This document shows, one piece after another, positions 16,565 to 25,302 of a DNA stretch of 64,000 nt. The notes under the pieces were generated by a model that had not been told where the DNA came from, ran no database searches, and was given only the letters and a program-made list of their open reading frames with translations. The stretch's first letter is position 1, and each line of letters opens with the position of its first letter. The stretch is from Rhodospirillales bacterium (GTDB lineage: Bacteria; Pseudomonadota; Alphaproteobacteria; Micavibrionales; Micavibrionaceae): positions 1,426,001 to 1,490,000 of the forward strand of contig CP060239.1 of assembly GCA_023898785.1 (NCBI GenBank), read 5' to 3'. Position numbers and translations under genes: made by a program.

Positions 16565-16633
16565 TTTTCAATGCTCCTTTTTAAAAACTATTAAATTCTT
16601 ATAGGTTCCCGCTTTCTCGGGAATTTACTCGCT

Positions 16634-18742
16634 CTAAGCTCCTAAACTTTCTTTCACTTCCGCCGCCACATTTGCCGGAACCGGTTCGTAGTGGTCGAAC
16701 TGCATCGTATATTGCGCGCGGCCTTGCGACATTGAGCGCAATGTATTGATATAGCCGAACATGTTGGCCAGCGGCACGTGCGCGTCGATGACTTTTGCGT
16801 TTCCGCGATCACCCATGCCCGCCACCTGACCGCGGCGAGAGTTCAAGTCGCCGATAATGTCGCCCATATATTCTTCAGGGGTCACCACTTCAACCTTCAT
16901 CATGGGCTCAAGCAATTGCGGGCCGGCCTTTTGCATCGCTTCTTTAAACGCGGCTTTGGCGGCAATTTCAAAGGCCATGACAGAGGAGTCAACATCGTGA
17001 TAGGCACCGTCCACCAGCGTGGCTTTGAAGTCGACAACCGGGAAGCCCGCGATAATGCCGGTTTCCTTGGCCATTTGCAGACCTTTTTCAACGCCGGGAA
17101 TGTATTCTTTCGGTACGTTTCCGCCAACGACCTTGCTTTCGAATGAGAAGCCTTCGCCAGCTTCGGCAGGTTCAAAAACCATGTCGATTTTCGCGAACTG
17201 ACCGGAGCCACCCGTTTGTTTTTTGTGGGTGTAGGACAGTTCGGTGACTTTGGTGATTGTCTCACGATAGGCTACTTGCGGCGCACCGATATTCGCTTCG
17301 ACTTTAAATTCGCGCTTCATGCGGTCGACAAGAATGTCGAGGTGCAGTTCACCCATACCGGCAATGATGGTTTGACCGGATTCATGGTCAACCTTGACGC
17401 GGAAGGACGGGTCTTCTGCGGCCAAACGTTGCAGGGCTTGTGACATTTTTTCCTGGTCAGCCTTGGTTTTTGGCTCGACGGCAATTTCGATCACCGGCTC
17501 AGGGAATTCCATGCGCTCAAGCACAACCGGCTTATCTTTATCGCAAAGTGTGTCACCGGTCGTTGTATCTTTCATGCCCACGAACGCTACGATGTCACCG
17601 GCATGGGCGATAGAAAGCTCTTCGCGGTTATTTGAGTGCATCAAGAGCATCCGGCCCACACGTTCGCGCTTGTCTTTTACAGAGTTCATGACGTAGGAAC
17701 CGGATTCGATGGTCCCGGAATATATACGCGCAAATGTCAAAGAGCCGACAAACGGGTCGTTCATGATTTTAAAGGCCAGCGCAGAGAATGGCGCAGCGTC
17801 ATCAGGCGCACGGGTTTCCGGTTCGTCAGAGTCAACCTTATGCCCCTTTACCGCGCCGATGTCCAACGGAGACGGCAAATATTCGACAACAGCATCGAGC
17901 ATCGGCTGAACGCCTTTGTTCTTGAACGCCGTTCCGCACATGACAGGAACGAATGCGCCCGCGATCGTGCCTTTACGGATGCATTTTTTCAAGGTTTCCT
18001 CATCGGGTTCATTGCCTTCGAGGTAGGCTTCCATGGCCGCATCATCTTGTTCAACAGCCAGTTCAACCAGCTTTTCGCGGTACTCAGCAGCTTTGTCAGC
18101 CAGATCGGCCGGGATATCTTCGTAAGCATATGTCGCGCCCAGCGCCTCGCCGTCCCAGACAACGGCCTTCATGCGCACAAGATCCACATGGCCGACATAA
18201 TTGTTTTCGGCACCGATCGGAAGCTGGATTACGCAAGGCACAGCGCCGAGGCGATCAATGATCATATCAACTGTGTTGTAAAAATCTGCGCCGATTTTAT
18301 CCATTTTGTTCACGAAACACATGCGCGGCACATGGTATTTATCAGCCTGACGCCACACGGTTTCGGTTTGCGGCTCAACGCCGGCGTTCGCATCAAACAC
18401 GGCAATCGCGCCGTCAAGCACGCGCAAGGAGCGCTCAACCTCAATTGTGAAGTCCACGTGGCCCGGCGTGTCGATAATATTCAGGCGAAAACGCTGACCA
18501 GAGAACGGACCGTCCTTCGGCGCGTCCCAGAAGGTGGTGGTCGCAGCAGAGGTAATCGTGATGCCACGTTCCTGCTCCTGCTCCATCCAGTCCATGGTGG
18601 CCGCACCATCATGCACTTCACCAATTTTGTGGGACTTACCGGAATAAAACAAAATACGCTCGGTCGTTGTGGTTTTACCCGCATCGATGTGCGCCATAAT
18701 GCCGAAGTTCCGGTAGTTCTCAATTGCGTGTTCGCGTGTCAT
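16634..18742 (-). CDS. fusA: Elongation factor G
   Basis: Translocation GTPase, 702 aa. G1 AHIDAGKTTTTERILFYSG, G2 RGITITSAATT, G3 DTPGHVDF and G4 NKMDKIGAD are intact, and the C-terminal domain IV-V block including GDLNSRRGQVAGM and YEPVPANVAAEV is complete. It lies between rpsG and tuf, the classical str operon order. There is no sign of a second EF-G paralogue here. Confidence 0.98.
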   Translation of the reverse strand: MTREHAIENYRNFGIMAHIDAGKTTTTERILFYSGKSHKIGEVHDGAATMDWMEQEQERGITITSAATTTFWDAPKDGPFSGQRFRLNIIDTPGHVDFTIEVERSLRVLDGAIAVFDANAGVEPQTETVWRQADKYHVPRMCFVNKMDKIGADFYNTVDMIIDRLGAVPCVIQLPIGAENNYVGHVDLVRMKAVVWDGEALGATYAYEDIPADLADKAAEYREKLVELAVEQDDAAMEAYLEGNEPDEETLKKCIRKGTIAGAFVPVMCGTAFKNKGVQPMLDAVVEYLPSPLDIGAVKGHKVDSDEPETRAPDDAAPFSALAFKIMNDPFVGSLTFARIYSGTIESGSYVMNSVKDKRERVGRMLLMHSNNREELSIAHAGDIVAFVGMKDTTTGDTLCDKDKPVVLERMEFPEPVIEIAVEPKTKADQEKMSQALQRLAAEDPSFRVKVDHESGQTIIAGMGELHLDILVDRMKREFKVEANIGAPQVAYRETITKVTELSYTHKKQTGGSGQFAKIDMVFEPAEAGEGFSFESKVVGGNVPKEYIPGVEKGLQMAKETGIIAGFPVVDFKATLVDGAYHDVDSSVMAFEIAAKAAFKEAMQKAGPQLLEPMMKVEVVTPEEYMGDIIGDLNSRRGQVAGMGDRGNAKVIDAHVPLANMFGYINTLRSMSQGRAQYTMQFDHYEPVPANVAAEVKESLGA

Positions 18743-18778
18743 TTTCAGTTTCCAGTTAGCGGTTAATCAGTTAGCGGT

Positions 18779-19312
18779 TTACCAGCGGTAATGCGCGAAG
18801 GCTTTGTTGGCCTCAGCCATTTTATGCGTATCGTCACGTTTCTTAACGGCGTTGCCACGCTCATTGGCTGCATCAAGCAATTCGCTCGCCACGCGATCCA
18901 CCATTGTGTTTTCACTGCGTTTGCGGGCGGCATCGATAATCCAGCGCATAGCCAGCGCCATGGCGCGATCGTGACGGACCTCGACAGGCACCTGATATGT
19001 CGCACCACCAACGCGCCGTGATCGCACTTCAAGTTTCGGTTTTACGTTTTTCAGAGCATTGTGGAACAGGGCCAGGCCCTTGCTCTTCATCGCAACGGCG
19101 ACATCACCTTCACCGGAGTTCCCTTCGTCAGAAGATTTATTATCGTTACCAGCTTTGGTTTCGAGAATATCAATCGCTTTATAGACGATCCCTTCCGCGA
19201 TCGATTTTTTACCATCGACCATCAAATTATTGATGAATTTCGAAAGGACCAGATCCGCGAATTTCGGATCGGGCAAGATTTCTCGTTTTTCTGCTCTGCG
19301 TCTTCTGCTCAT
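18779..19312 (-). CDS. rpsG: 30S ribosomal protein S7 with an internal insertion
   Basis: Primary 16S rRNA-binding protein of the 30S head. The family is normally about 156 aa; this one is 177. The excess maps to residues about 54-79, where an Asp/Ser/Asn/Gly-rich segment (GNDNKSSDEGNSGEGD) separates the second helix (KAIDILETKA) from the helix leading to NVKPKLEVRSRRVGG. The core signatures RRAEKREILPDPKF, VGGATYQVPVEVR and the C-terminal AFAHYRW are intact. The insertion lies in a loop, so the fold should survive (inference). Confidence 0.95.
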   Translation of the reverse strand: MSRRRRAEKREILPDPKFADLVLSKFINNLMVDGKKSIAEGIVYKAIDILETKAGNDNKSSDEGNSGEGDVAVAMKSKGLALFHNALKNVKPKLEVRSRRVGGATYQVPVEVRHDRAMALAMRWIIDAARKRSENTMVDRVASELLDAANERGNAVKKRDDTHKMAEANKAFAHYRW

Positions 19313-19325
19313 TGTTTTTACCTAT

Positions 19326-19520
19326 CTATTTAATTCCACAAATATCTGGACCATAAATTTCTAAATACTCTCGCACTGCTGCCGTATAATTCTCATGGCG
19401 AGGCGCATAAACACTATCCAACTCCAAGCGTTGTTCTGCATTAAGCCCCCCGAGAGCCACAGCCGCCGTGTGCTGCGCCACAATATCCATACCCTGTTCA
19501 AAATGTTTGTACTCAGACAT
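19326..19520 (-). CDS. Unknown 64-aa protein inserted between rpsL and rpsG
   Basis: Not recognised. Starts MSEYKHFEQGMDIVAQ and contains GLNAEQRLELDSVYAPRHEN and a C-terminal YLEIYGPDICGIK. Acidic, probably mostly helical, one cysteine, no membrane segment. AGGAG is present but about 13 nt before the ATG. The tight fit (15 bp from rpsL, 13 bp to rpsG) on the operon strand argues that it is real and co-translated. The role is unknown. Confidence 0.72.
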   Translation of the reverse strand: MSEYKHFEQGMDIVAQHTAAVALGGLNAEQRLELDSVYAPRHENYTAAVREYLEIYGPDICGIK

Positions 19521-19535
19521 CTTTAAAAACCACTC

Positions 19536-19907
19536 CTATTTCGGACGTTTCGCGCCGTAGCGTGAACGGGCCTGTTTACGATCTTTAACGCCTTGGGTAT
19601 CGAGCGTTCCACGAATAATGGTGTAGCGCACACCGGGCAAGTCTTTCACACGACCGCCACGCACAAGAACAACGGAGTGCTCCTGCAAATTGTGACCTTC
19701 ACCGGGAATGTAGCAAATCACTTCCAAGCCTGTCGTCAAACGCACCTTGGCGACCTTACGCAAAGCGGAGTTCGGTTTCTTCGGCGTTGTTGTATAAACG
19801 CGGGTGCAGACGCCGCGGCGTTGCGGGTTGCTTTTCAGCGCCCGGTTTTTCTTTGCTTTTACAACTTTTTGTCTCGGCTTGCGCACGAGCTGTTGAATAG
19901 TTGGCAT
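19536..19907 (-). CDS. rpsL: 30S ribosomal protein S12
   Basis: Decoding-centre protein. 123 aa, with the TTPKKPNSALRKVAKVRL and PGEGHNLQEHSVVLVRGGRVKDLPGVRY blocks intact. The Lys residues whose mutation gives streptomycin resistance in E. coli (in TPKKPNS and RVKDLPG) are the wild-type Lys. It is the first gene of the str operon, with a strong promoter 185-215 bp upstream. Confidence 0.98.
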   Translation of the reverse strand: MPTIQQLVRKPRQKVVKAKKNRALKSNPQRRGVCTRVYTTTPKKPNSALRKVAKVRLTTGLEVICYIPGEGHNLQEHSVVLVRGGRVKDLPGVRYTIIRGTLDTQGVKDRKQARSRYGAKRPK

Positions 19908-19986
19908 ATTTCTAAAGCCTCTTTTTAAATCTCATTTTTAAGGATGGCTGCATATAGCGTCAGAAAGACACGCAAGTCCAGAACTT

Positions 19987-20085
19987 TTTTTCACAAAGTG
20001 AAAAGGACTTTTTATTGCAGAGCATCCTGTTTCTTTCAGGATGTTGCACCAAACGGGTTCAAACCCTTAAGGCCCAACAGATTCT
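19987..20085 (-). promoter_or_regulatory. Structured leader of the rpsL (str) operon
   Basis: The transcript from the promoter at 20092-20120 would have a leader of about 175 nt before rpsL. It holds a perfect 7-bp hairpin (CATCCTG / CAGGATG, 20023-20043) and a second one (TTTTCAC / GTGAAAA, 19988-20004). They may serve in regulation or mRNA stability. No known riboswitch or ribosomal-protein site was recognised. Confidence 0.4.
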
Positions 20086-20091
20086 GGCGGG

Positions 20092-20120
20092 AATATAGGA
20101 GGAATCGATTCCGGCGTCAA
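20092..20120 (-). promoter_or_regulatory. Promoter of the str operon (rpsL-rpsG-fusA-tuf)
   Basis: Minus-strand TTGACG, 17-bp spacer, TATATT: a near-consensus housekeeping promoter directly after the unknown gene that precedes rpsL. Position and quality support it as the main str/S10 promoter. Confidence 0.75.
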
Positions 20121-20136
20121 GGGTTTATTTTACGAA

Positions 20137-20721
20137 TCATCGGGGCTGATCTGGTTCAGTGTTTTTGGACAAATCAACTGGCCATGTATTTGAGGTTTTA
20201 GGCCTCGTCACATGCATGTTTTCAACCTCGTATAAAGCTCCGATTTTCCATGCATCTAAGCACCTGTGGGAAGCCAGTGGTGCAATGGCACTTCCTTGCG
20301 GGTCGACCGCTTCTATAAAATCTTTTGCCGCATCATAGGACTTAAAGCACATAAAACCGGCGGCGGCGCTTGTAAATTCAGCGCTTATGCGCGGGATGTT
20401 AAAGCTGTGCGTCTCTGTCTCCACTTGCCCCGCTCCATTCGGAAGAACTTCAAATATATACGGCTTTACCGTCACCTCAAGGCCCAGATAGAGGGCCTGC
20501 GGCAGTTTTTTTTCCTGTTCCTGTGCGGTGCGAACAAGAGCCTTGATCTTTGAAAGCACCGGCAGAACAAAGTTATTTTCCGCGCCGGATTGCTGCGCTA
20601 TCCCTTCAAAGAAGGAAAAACCCATATGTTCGACCAAAGAGGCAAAATCTGGAATGTCTATTGAGAGTTGTTCCGGATCTGCGCTTATTTCCTTTAAGGT
20701 TTTTTCATTGAGGATGCTCAT
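20137..20721 (-). CDS. Unknown 194-aa protein between rpoC and rpsL
   Basis: Not recognised. The predicted cytosolic protein starts MSILNEKTLKEISADPEQLS. No signal peptide or strong membrane segment; three cysteines (one in FMCFKS, one in HRCLDAW, none paired as CxxC) and a polar C-terminus ending KNTEPDQPR. An in-frame ATG 29 codons upstream exists, but the start at 20721 has AAAGGG at 6-nt spacing and avoids coding through the promoter. It has its own promoter match and follows the rpoC terminator, so it is a separate unit between the rif and str operons. Confidence 0.75.
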   Translation of the reverse strand: MSILNEKTLKEISADPEQLSIDIPDFASLVEHMGFSFFEGIAQQSGAENNFVLPVLSKIKALVRTAQEQEKKLPQALYLGLEVTVKPYIFEVLPNGAGQVETETHSFNIPRISAEFTSAAAGFMCFKSYDAAKDFIEAVDPQGSAIAPLASHRCLDAWKIGALYEVENMHVTRPKTSNTWPVDLSKNTEPDQPR

Positions 20722-20755
20722 TAACGGCCCTTTTTGTGTGCTGTAGGAATGCGCG

Positions 20756-20784
20756 TTTTTAGTAGCTCCATTGTTATATGTCAA
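20756..20784 (-). promoter_or_regulatory. Promoter for the unknown gene after rpoC
   Basis: Minus-strand TTGACA (perfect), 17-bp spacer, TAAAAA. It lies immediately after the rpoC terminator and about 35 bp before the chosen start of the 194-aa gene. Confidence 0.55.
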
Positions 20785-20789
20785 TAAAT

Positions 20790-20820
20790 AAACAAAAAGG
20801 GGCTGCAAAGCCCCTTTTCT
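20790..20820 (-). terminator. Rho-independent terminator after rpoC
   Basis: Minus strand: AAAAGGGGCTTTGCAGCCCC followed by TTTTTG; 10-bp stem, tetraloop-size loop and U-tract, about 30 nt after the rpoC stop. It ends the rpoB-rpoC transcript. Confidence 0.9.
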
Positions 20821-20847
20821 TATATTTTTACGATTGACCGGTTTGGT

Positions 20848-23800
20848 TTAACCGTTGGCGGCTTCTTTGGCCTCTTCTTCGGGCGCGGACGTATCAGCGG
20901 CGGAAAGCGCGGCGGCGTCATTGGCACCTTCGAGGATTTCCTCTTCAGGCTGGGGCTGGCTATCCAGGATCACCTGATCCCGCTCGGCCGCGATGCGTTT
21001 AACGCCCGCAGTATAAGCACCTGTCCCAGCCGGGATGAGGCGGCCAACAATGACGTTTTCTTTCAGTCCAAACAGCTTGTCGACCTTGCCTTGTACGGCA
21101 GCTTCGGTCAGAACGCGTGTTGTTTCCTGGAAGGACGCGGCCGAGATAAAGCTGCGCGTTTGCAGAGATGCTTTGGTGATCCCCTGCAGAACGGGCTTGC
21201 CAACCGGCGGGCGCTTACCTTCAGATTCGTATTTGGCGGTGATCTCGTCGAATTCACTGCGCTCGACATGTTCTCCGACAAGGAATGTCGAGTCGCCGAC
21301 TTCGGTGATTTCAACCTTTTGCATCATCTGGCGTACAATCACCTCGATATGCTTGTCGTTGATTTTCACCCCTTGCAGGCGATAAACATCCTGCACTTCA
21401 TTGGTGAGGTAGTCTGCCAAGGCTTCCACGCCCATAACATCGAGGATGTCGTGCGGCACCAGAGCCCCGTCGAGGATCGGGTCGCCTTTGCGGACGAAGT
21501 CACCTTCATGCACGGCCAGGTGACGCCCCTTCGGCACAAGATATTCGCGCGGTTCGCCATCATCGGTGTTGGCCGGCTTCACAGCGATGCGGCGCTTGGA
21601 CTTATAGTCTTTTCCGAATTCAACGTAACCATCGATCTCGGAAATGACGGCGAAGTCTTTGGGCATGCGGGCTTCGAACAGCTCGGCCACGCGCGGCAGA
21701 CCGCCGGTAATGTCACGGGTTTTCGATGTCTCACGCGGAATACGTGCGATGATGTCACCCGCTTTGACTTCCTGCTCATTTTCGGCACTCAAAATCGTAT
21801 CCACAGACAGATAGTAGTTCGCAGGCAAGCCGTTTGGCAGGTTAATCACTTTACCTTTCTTATCGAGCAGGCTGATGCGTGGTTTCAGATCGCCGCCTTT
21901 TGGCTGGGAACGCCAGTCGATAATTTTCTTGGATGTAATCCCTGTTGCTTCATCAACATCGTCAGTGACGGAAACGCCGTCAACGAGATCGAAATAGTGG
22001 GCCACACCGTCTTTTTCGGTGATGACAGGCAATGTGTATGGGTCCCATTCGGCCATTTTGTCGCCGGCTTTGACCTTTTTGCCATCCTCGACCAGAAGTT
22101 TTGCACCGTATGGAACGCGGTGCGTGGCTTTTTCGTGGCCTTTTTTGTCTTTCAGGACAATTTCGGTATTGCGGCCCATGACGATGGTGAGCCCTTCCGA
22201 GTTTTTTACAACGTTTTGATTGCGCACTTCGATGGTGGCATCGATGTTGGCATCAACATGAGAACGCTCGGCACCTTTTTGCGCCGCACCGCCAATGTGG
22301 AAAGTTCGCATTGTCAGCTGCGTACCAGGCTCGCCGATAGATTGCGCCGCCATAACGCCGATCGCTTCGCCGATATTGACCTCGGTGCCGCGGGCCAAAT
22401 CCCGGCCGTAACATTTGGCGCAGATGCCGTTATGTTCGCCTTCACAGGTCAGGACAGAGCGAACGAGCACTTCATCAATTCCGGCGGTTTCGATTGCTTC
22501 GGTATTGTTTTCATCAAACATTTCGGCGGCTTTAACGATTGTATTACCGTCAAGCGGGTTGATGACATCGACAGAGGCGCAACGGCCCATGATACGTTCG
22601 GACAAGGATACTACCACGTCAGCACCGTTCATGACTGCGCGCATAGAAATGCCTTTTTCCGTGCCGCAATCTTCTTCGGTAACGATGGCATCCTGGGCCA
22701 CGTCAACAAGGCGGCGGGTCAGGTAACCGGAGTTGGCTGTTTTCAGAGCCGTATCGGCCAGACCTTTACGCGCACCGTGCGTGGAGTTGAAGTATTCCAG
22801 CACGGACAGACCTTCTTTAAAGTTTGAGATAATCGGCGTTTCGATAATCTCACCAGACGGCTTGGCCATCAAGCCGCGCATCCCGGCGAGCTGGCGGATC
22901 TGCGCTGCAGATCCCCGTGCTCCGGAGTGAGCCATCATGTAAACGGCATTGAGGTTGCCGCTTTCTATATTAGAGATTTTGCTCATCATCGCGTCGGCTA
23001 CGTCATCGGTACATTTCGACCAGATATCAACGACCTTGTTGTATTTCTCACCTTTGGTGATCAGACCGTCTTGATATTGCTGCTCAAATTCCTTGACCTT
23101 GTCATTGGCTTCACCAACCAGTTTCTGCTTCTCATCGGGGATGATGAGGTCGTCTTTACCGAAGGAAATCCCAGCGATACACGCATAGCGGAAGCCGAGC
23201 TTCATCAAACGGTCAGCGAAGATCACAGTGTCTTTCTGGCCGCAGTGACGATAGGATTCCTCGATCACACAGGAGAGTTCTTTTTTGGTCAGAACCTGGT
23301 TGATCATGGAAAACGGAAGTTCCGGATGGCGCGGCAAGAGATCAGAGATTAAAATCCGACCCGGAGTCGATTCAACGATTTCTGTTTTCGGGTCACCATT
23401 TTCGTCAACTGTGTGATAACGGCACTTAATTTTTGCGTGCAGGGAGAGTACTTTTTGTTCCAAGGCATGGGTAATTTCACCTGCGCCGCGGAAGATCATA
23501 CCTTCGCCGGGTTCGCCATCGCGCGCCAATGACAAATAATACAGACCCAGAATAATATCCTGCGTCGGCACAATCACGGGTTTGCCGTTTGCGGGCGAAA
23601 GGATGTTGTTGGTTGCCATCATCAAGCAGCGCGCTTCAAGCTGGGCTTCAATGGATAGCGGCACGTGAACGGCCATCTGGTCACCGTCAAAGTCGGCGTT
23701 GAAGGCGGTACATACCAGCGGATGTAAGTTGATCGCCTTACCTTCGATCAGTACAGGTTCGAAGGCCTGGATTCCAAGTCGGTGGAGCGTTGGCGCGCGG

Positions 23801-25074
23801 TTAAGCATCACCGGGTGTTCGCGGATGACTTCTTCGAGGATATCCCAAACTTCGGGGCGCTCTTTTTCAACCATTTTTTTGGCAGCCTTGACCGTGGAGG
23901 CCATGCCGTAAAGTTCAAGTTTGTGGTAGATGAAGGGCTTGAACAGCTCGAGCGCCATTTTCTTCGGAATACCGCACTGGTGCAGTTTCAGCTCAGGACC
24001 GACCACGATGACGGAACGGCCAGAATAGTCGACGCGTTTTCCGAGCAAGTTCTGGCGGAAACGGCCCTGTTTCCCTTTGAGCATGTCAGAAAGAGATTTC
24101 AACGGGCGTTTGTTGGCGCCGGTAATGACGCGGCCACGGCGACCGTTATCGAAGAGTGCATCCACGGATTCCTGGAGCATGCGTTTTTCGTTCCGGACGA
24201 TAATGTCGGGGGCGCGCAGTTCGATCAGGCGTTTCAGGCGGTTGTTGCGGTTGATAACGCGACGATACAGATCGTTCAAATCAGACGTTGCAAAACGGCC
24301 ACCATCCAAAGGCACCAGCGGGCGTAGTTCGGGCGGCAGCACGGGAATGATATCGAGGATCATCCATTCAGGGCGCGCGCCGGATTCGAGGAAGCTGTCG
24401 AGCAGTTTCAGGCGCTTGACGAGTTTCTTGCGTTTGGCTTCGGAGCCGGTTTCGCGTAGATCTTCTTCGACCTGCACCTTGATTTCTTCCAGATCGAGAC
24501 TGGAGAGAATTTCCTTCATGGCCTCGGCGCCGATACCGGCGCGGAAATTATCTTCGCCGTATTCGTCCTGCGCGGCGTAGTATTCTTCTTCGTTCAAAAG
24601 CTGGTATTGCTTGAGCGGGGTCATGCCCGGTTCGACGACAATGAAGTTTTCGAAATACAATACGCGCTCAAGGTCCTTAAGTGTCATGTCCATAATCAAG
24701 CCGATGCGCGATGGCAAGGATTTCAAGAACCAGATGTGAGCGACCGGGCTGGCCAGGTCGATGTGGCCCATGCGCTCGCGGCGGACTTTGGTCAGGGTGA
24801 CTTCAACGCCACATTTTTCGCAGATGATGCCTTTATATTTCATACGCTTGTATTTGCCGCACAGACATTCGTAATCCTTGATTGGGCCAAAGATGCGCGC
24901 GCAGAACAGACCGTCTTTTTCCGGCTTGAAGGTCCGATAGTTAATCGTCTCAGGCTTTTTGACCTCACCGAACGACCAGCTGCGGATTTGCTCCGGGCTT
25001 GCAATCGAAATACGGATGGAGTCAAAAGACTGCGGCCCTGTCGGCTGGCCAAAGAGGTTCATGAGTTCGTTCAT
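20848..25074 (-). CDS. rpoC: RNA polymerase beta' subunit
   Basis: Catalytic subunit of RNA polymerase, 1408 aa, a normal alphaproteobacterial size. Visible are the N-terminal zinc ribbon (CLCGKYKRMKYKGIICEKCG), the Mg-binding active site NADFDGDQM, the trigger-loop/bridge region (GARGSAAQIRQLAGMRGLM) and the second zinc site with cysteines in CEGEHNGICAKCYGRDL. The C-terminus is an acidic, Ala/Glu-rich tail. It follows rpoB with a 62-aa unknown gene in between. Confidence 0.98.
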   Translation of the reverse strand: MNELMNLFGQPTGPQSFDSIRISIASPEQIRSWSFGEVKKPETINYRTFKPEKDGLFCARIFGPIKDYECLCGKYKRMKYKGIICEKCGVEVTLTKVRRERMGHIDLASPVAHIWFLKSLPSRIGLIMDMTLKDLERVLYFENFIVVEPGMTPLKQYQLLNEEEYYAAQDEYGEDNFRAGIGAEAMKEILSSLDLEEIKVQVEEDLRETGSEAKRKKLVKRLKLLDSFLESGARPEWMILDIIPVLPPELRPLVPLDGGRFATSDLNDLYRRVINRNNRLKRLIELRAPDIIVRNEKRMLQESVDALFDNGRRGRVITGANKRPLKSLSDMLKGKQGRFRQNLLGKRVDYSGRSVIVVGPELKLHQCGIPKKMALELFKPFIYHKLELYGMASTVKAAKKMVEKERPEVWDILEEVIREHPVMLNRAPTLHRLGIQAFEPVLIEGKAINLHPLVCTAFNADFDGDQMAVHVPLSIEAQLEARCLMMATNNILSPANGKPVIVPTQDIILGLYYLSLARDGEPGEGMIFRGAGEITHALEQKVLSLHAKIKCRYHTVDENGDPKTEIVESTPGRILISDLLPRHPELPFSMINQVLTKKELSCVIEESYRHCGQKDTVIFADRLMKLGFRYACIAGISFGKDDLIIPDEKQKLVGEANDKVKEFEQQYQDGLITKGEKYNKVVDIWSKCTDDVADAMMSKISNIESGNLNAVYMMAHSGARGSAAQIRQLAGMRGLMAKPSGEIIETPIISNFKEGLSVLEYFNSTHGARKGLADTALKTANSGYLTRRLVDVAQDAIVTEEDCGTEKGISMRAVMNGADVVVSLSERIMGRCASVDVINPLDGNTIVKAAEMFDENNTEAIETAGIDEVLVRSVLTCEGEHNGICAKCYGRDLARGTEVNIGEAIGVMAAQSIGEPGTQLTMRTFHIGGAAQKGAERSHVDANIDATIEVRNQNVVKNSEGLTIVMGRNTEIVLKDKKGHEKATHRVPYGAKLLVEDGKKVKAGDKMAEWDPYTLPVITEKDGVAHYFDLVDGVSVTDDVDEATGITSKKIIDWRSQPKGGDLKPRISLLDKKGKVINLPNGLPANYYLSVDTILSAENEQEVKAGDIIARIPRETSKTRDITGGLPRVAELFEARMPKDFAVISEIDGYVEFGKDYKSKRRIAVKPANTDDGEPREYLVPKGRHLAVHEGDFVRKGDPILDGALVPHDILDVMGVEALADYLTNEVQDVYRLQGVKINDKHIEVIVRQMMQKVEITEVGDSTFLVGEHVERSEFDEITAKYESEGKRPPVGKPVLQGITKASLQTRSFISAASFQETTRVLTEAAVQGKVDKLFGLKENVIVGRLIPAGTGAYTAGVKRIAAERDQVILDSQPQPEEEILEGANDAAALSAADTSAPEEEAKEAANG

Positions 25075-25111
25075 TTTTCGTGCTCCTTAATTTGGGCTAA
25101 TTTTTATATCT

Positions 25112-25300
25112 TTACTCGTGGCAAATGACAGTCAGATTACCTGCTGCCTGAAGTGCATTAACTTGTTCTGGCGAACCGCGCCCTGAATAAACAGCTTGCT
25201 CACCATCAAAATTAGTCATATGCAACTCAGATATATTTTCCAATAGCGTTGCCGCTTCTTCATCATCTGGTCTTGCTATTACGCTAAAAACTTGTTGCAT
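25112..25300 (-). CDS. Unknown 62-aa protein between rpoB and rpoC
   Basis: Not recognised. Begins MQQVFSVIARPDDEEAATLL, an acidic protein with a beta-alpha look and a C-terminal GNLTVICHE. The start at 25300 was chosen because GGGAGC at the end of rpoB lies just upstream and the ATG comes 2 bp after the rpoB stop; a longer frame that begins inside rpoB is less likely. rpoB and rpoC are usually adjacent, so a gene here is odd. The reading frame is complete, with 37 bp to rpoC. Confidence 0.7.
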   Translation of the reverse strand: MQQVFSVIARPDDEEAATLLENISELHMTNFDGEQAVYSGRGSPEQVNALQAAGNLTVICHE

Positions 25301-25302
25301 TA

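Noticed and set aside
15344..16594. 416-codon frame antisense to tuf
   Set aside because: tuf is clearly coding on the other strand; the antisense frame is a codon-bias artefact.
17636..18766. 376-codon frame antisense to fusA
   Set aside because: Shadow of fusA, no start signals, no recognisable domain.
20041..20100. GGGTTCAAACCC resembling a tRNA T-arm in the str leader
   Set aside because: No acceptor, D- or anticodon arm can be folded around it; the stem is only a simple palindrome.
21091..22827. Long plus-strand frame of 578 codons antisense to rpoC
   Set aside because: Pure shadow of rpoC: composition follows the reverse complement of a conserved coding sequence and there is no ribosome binding site.
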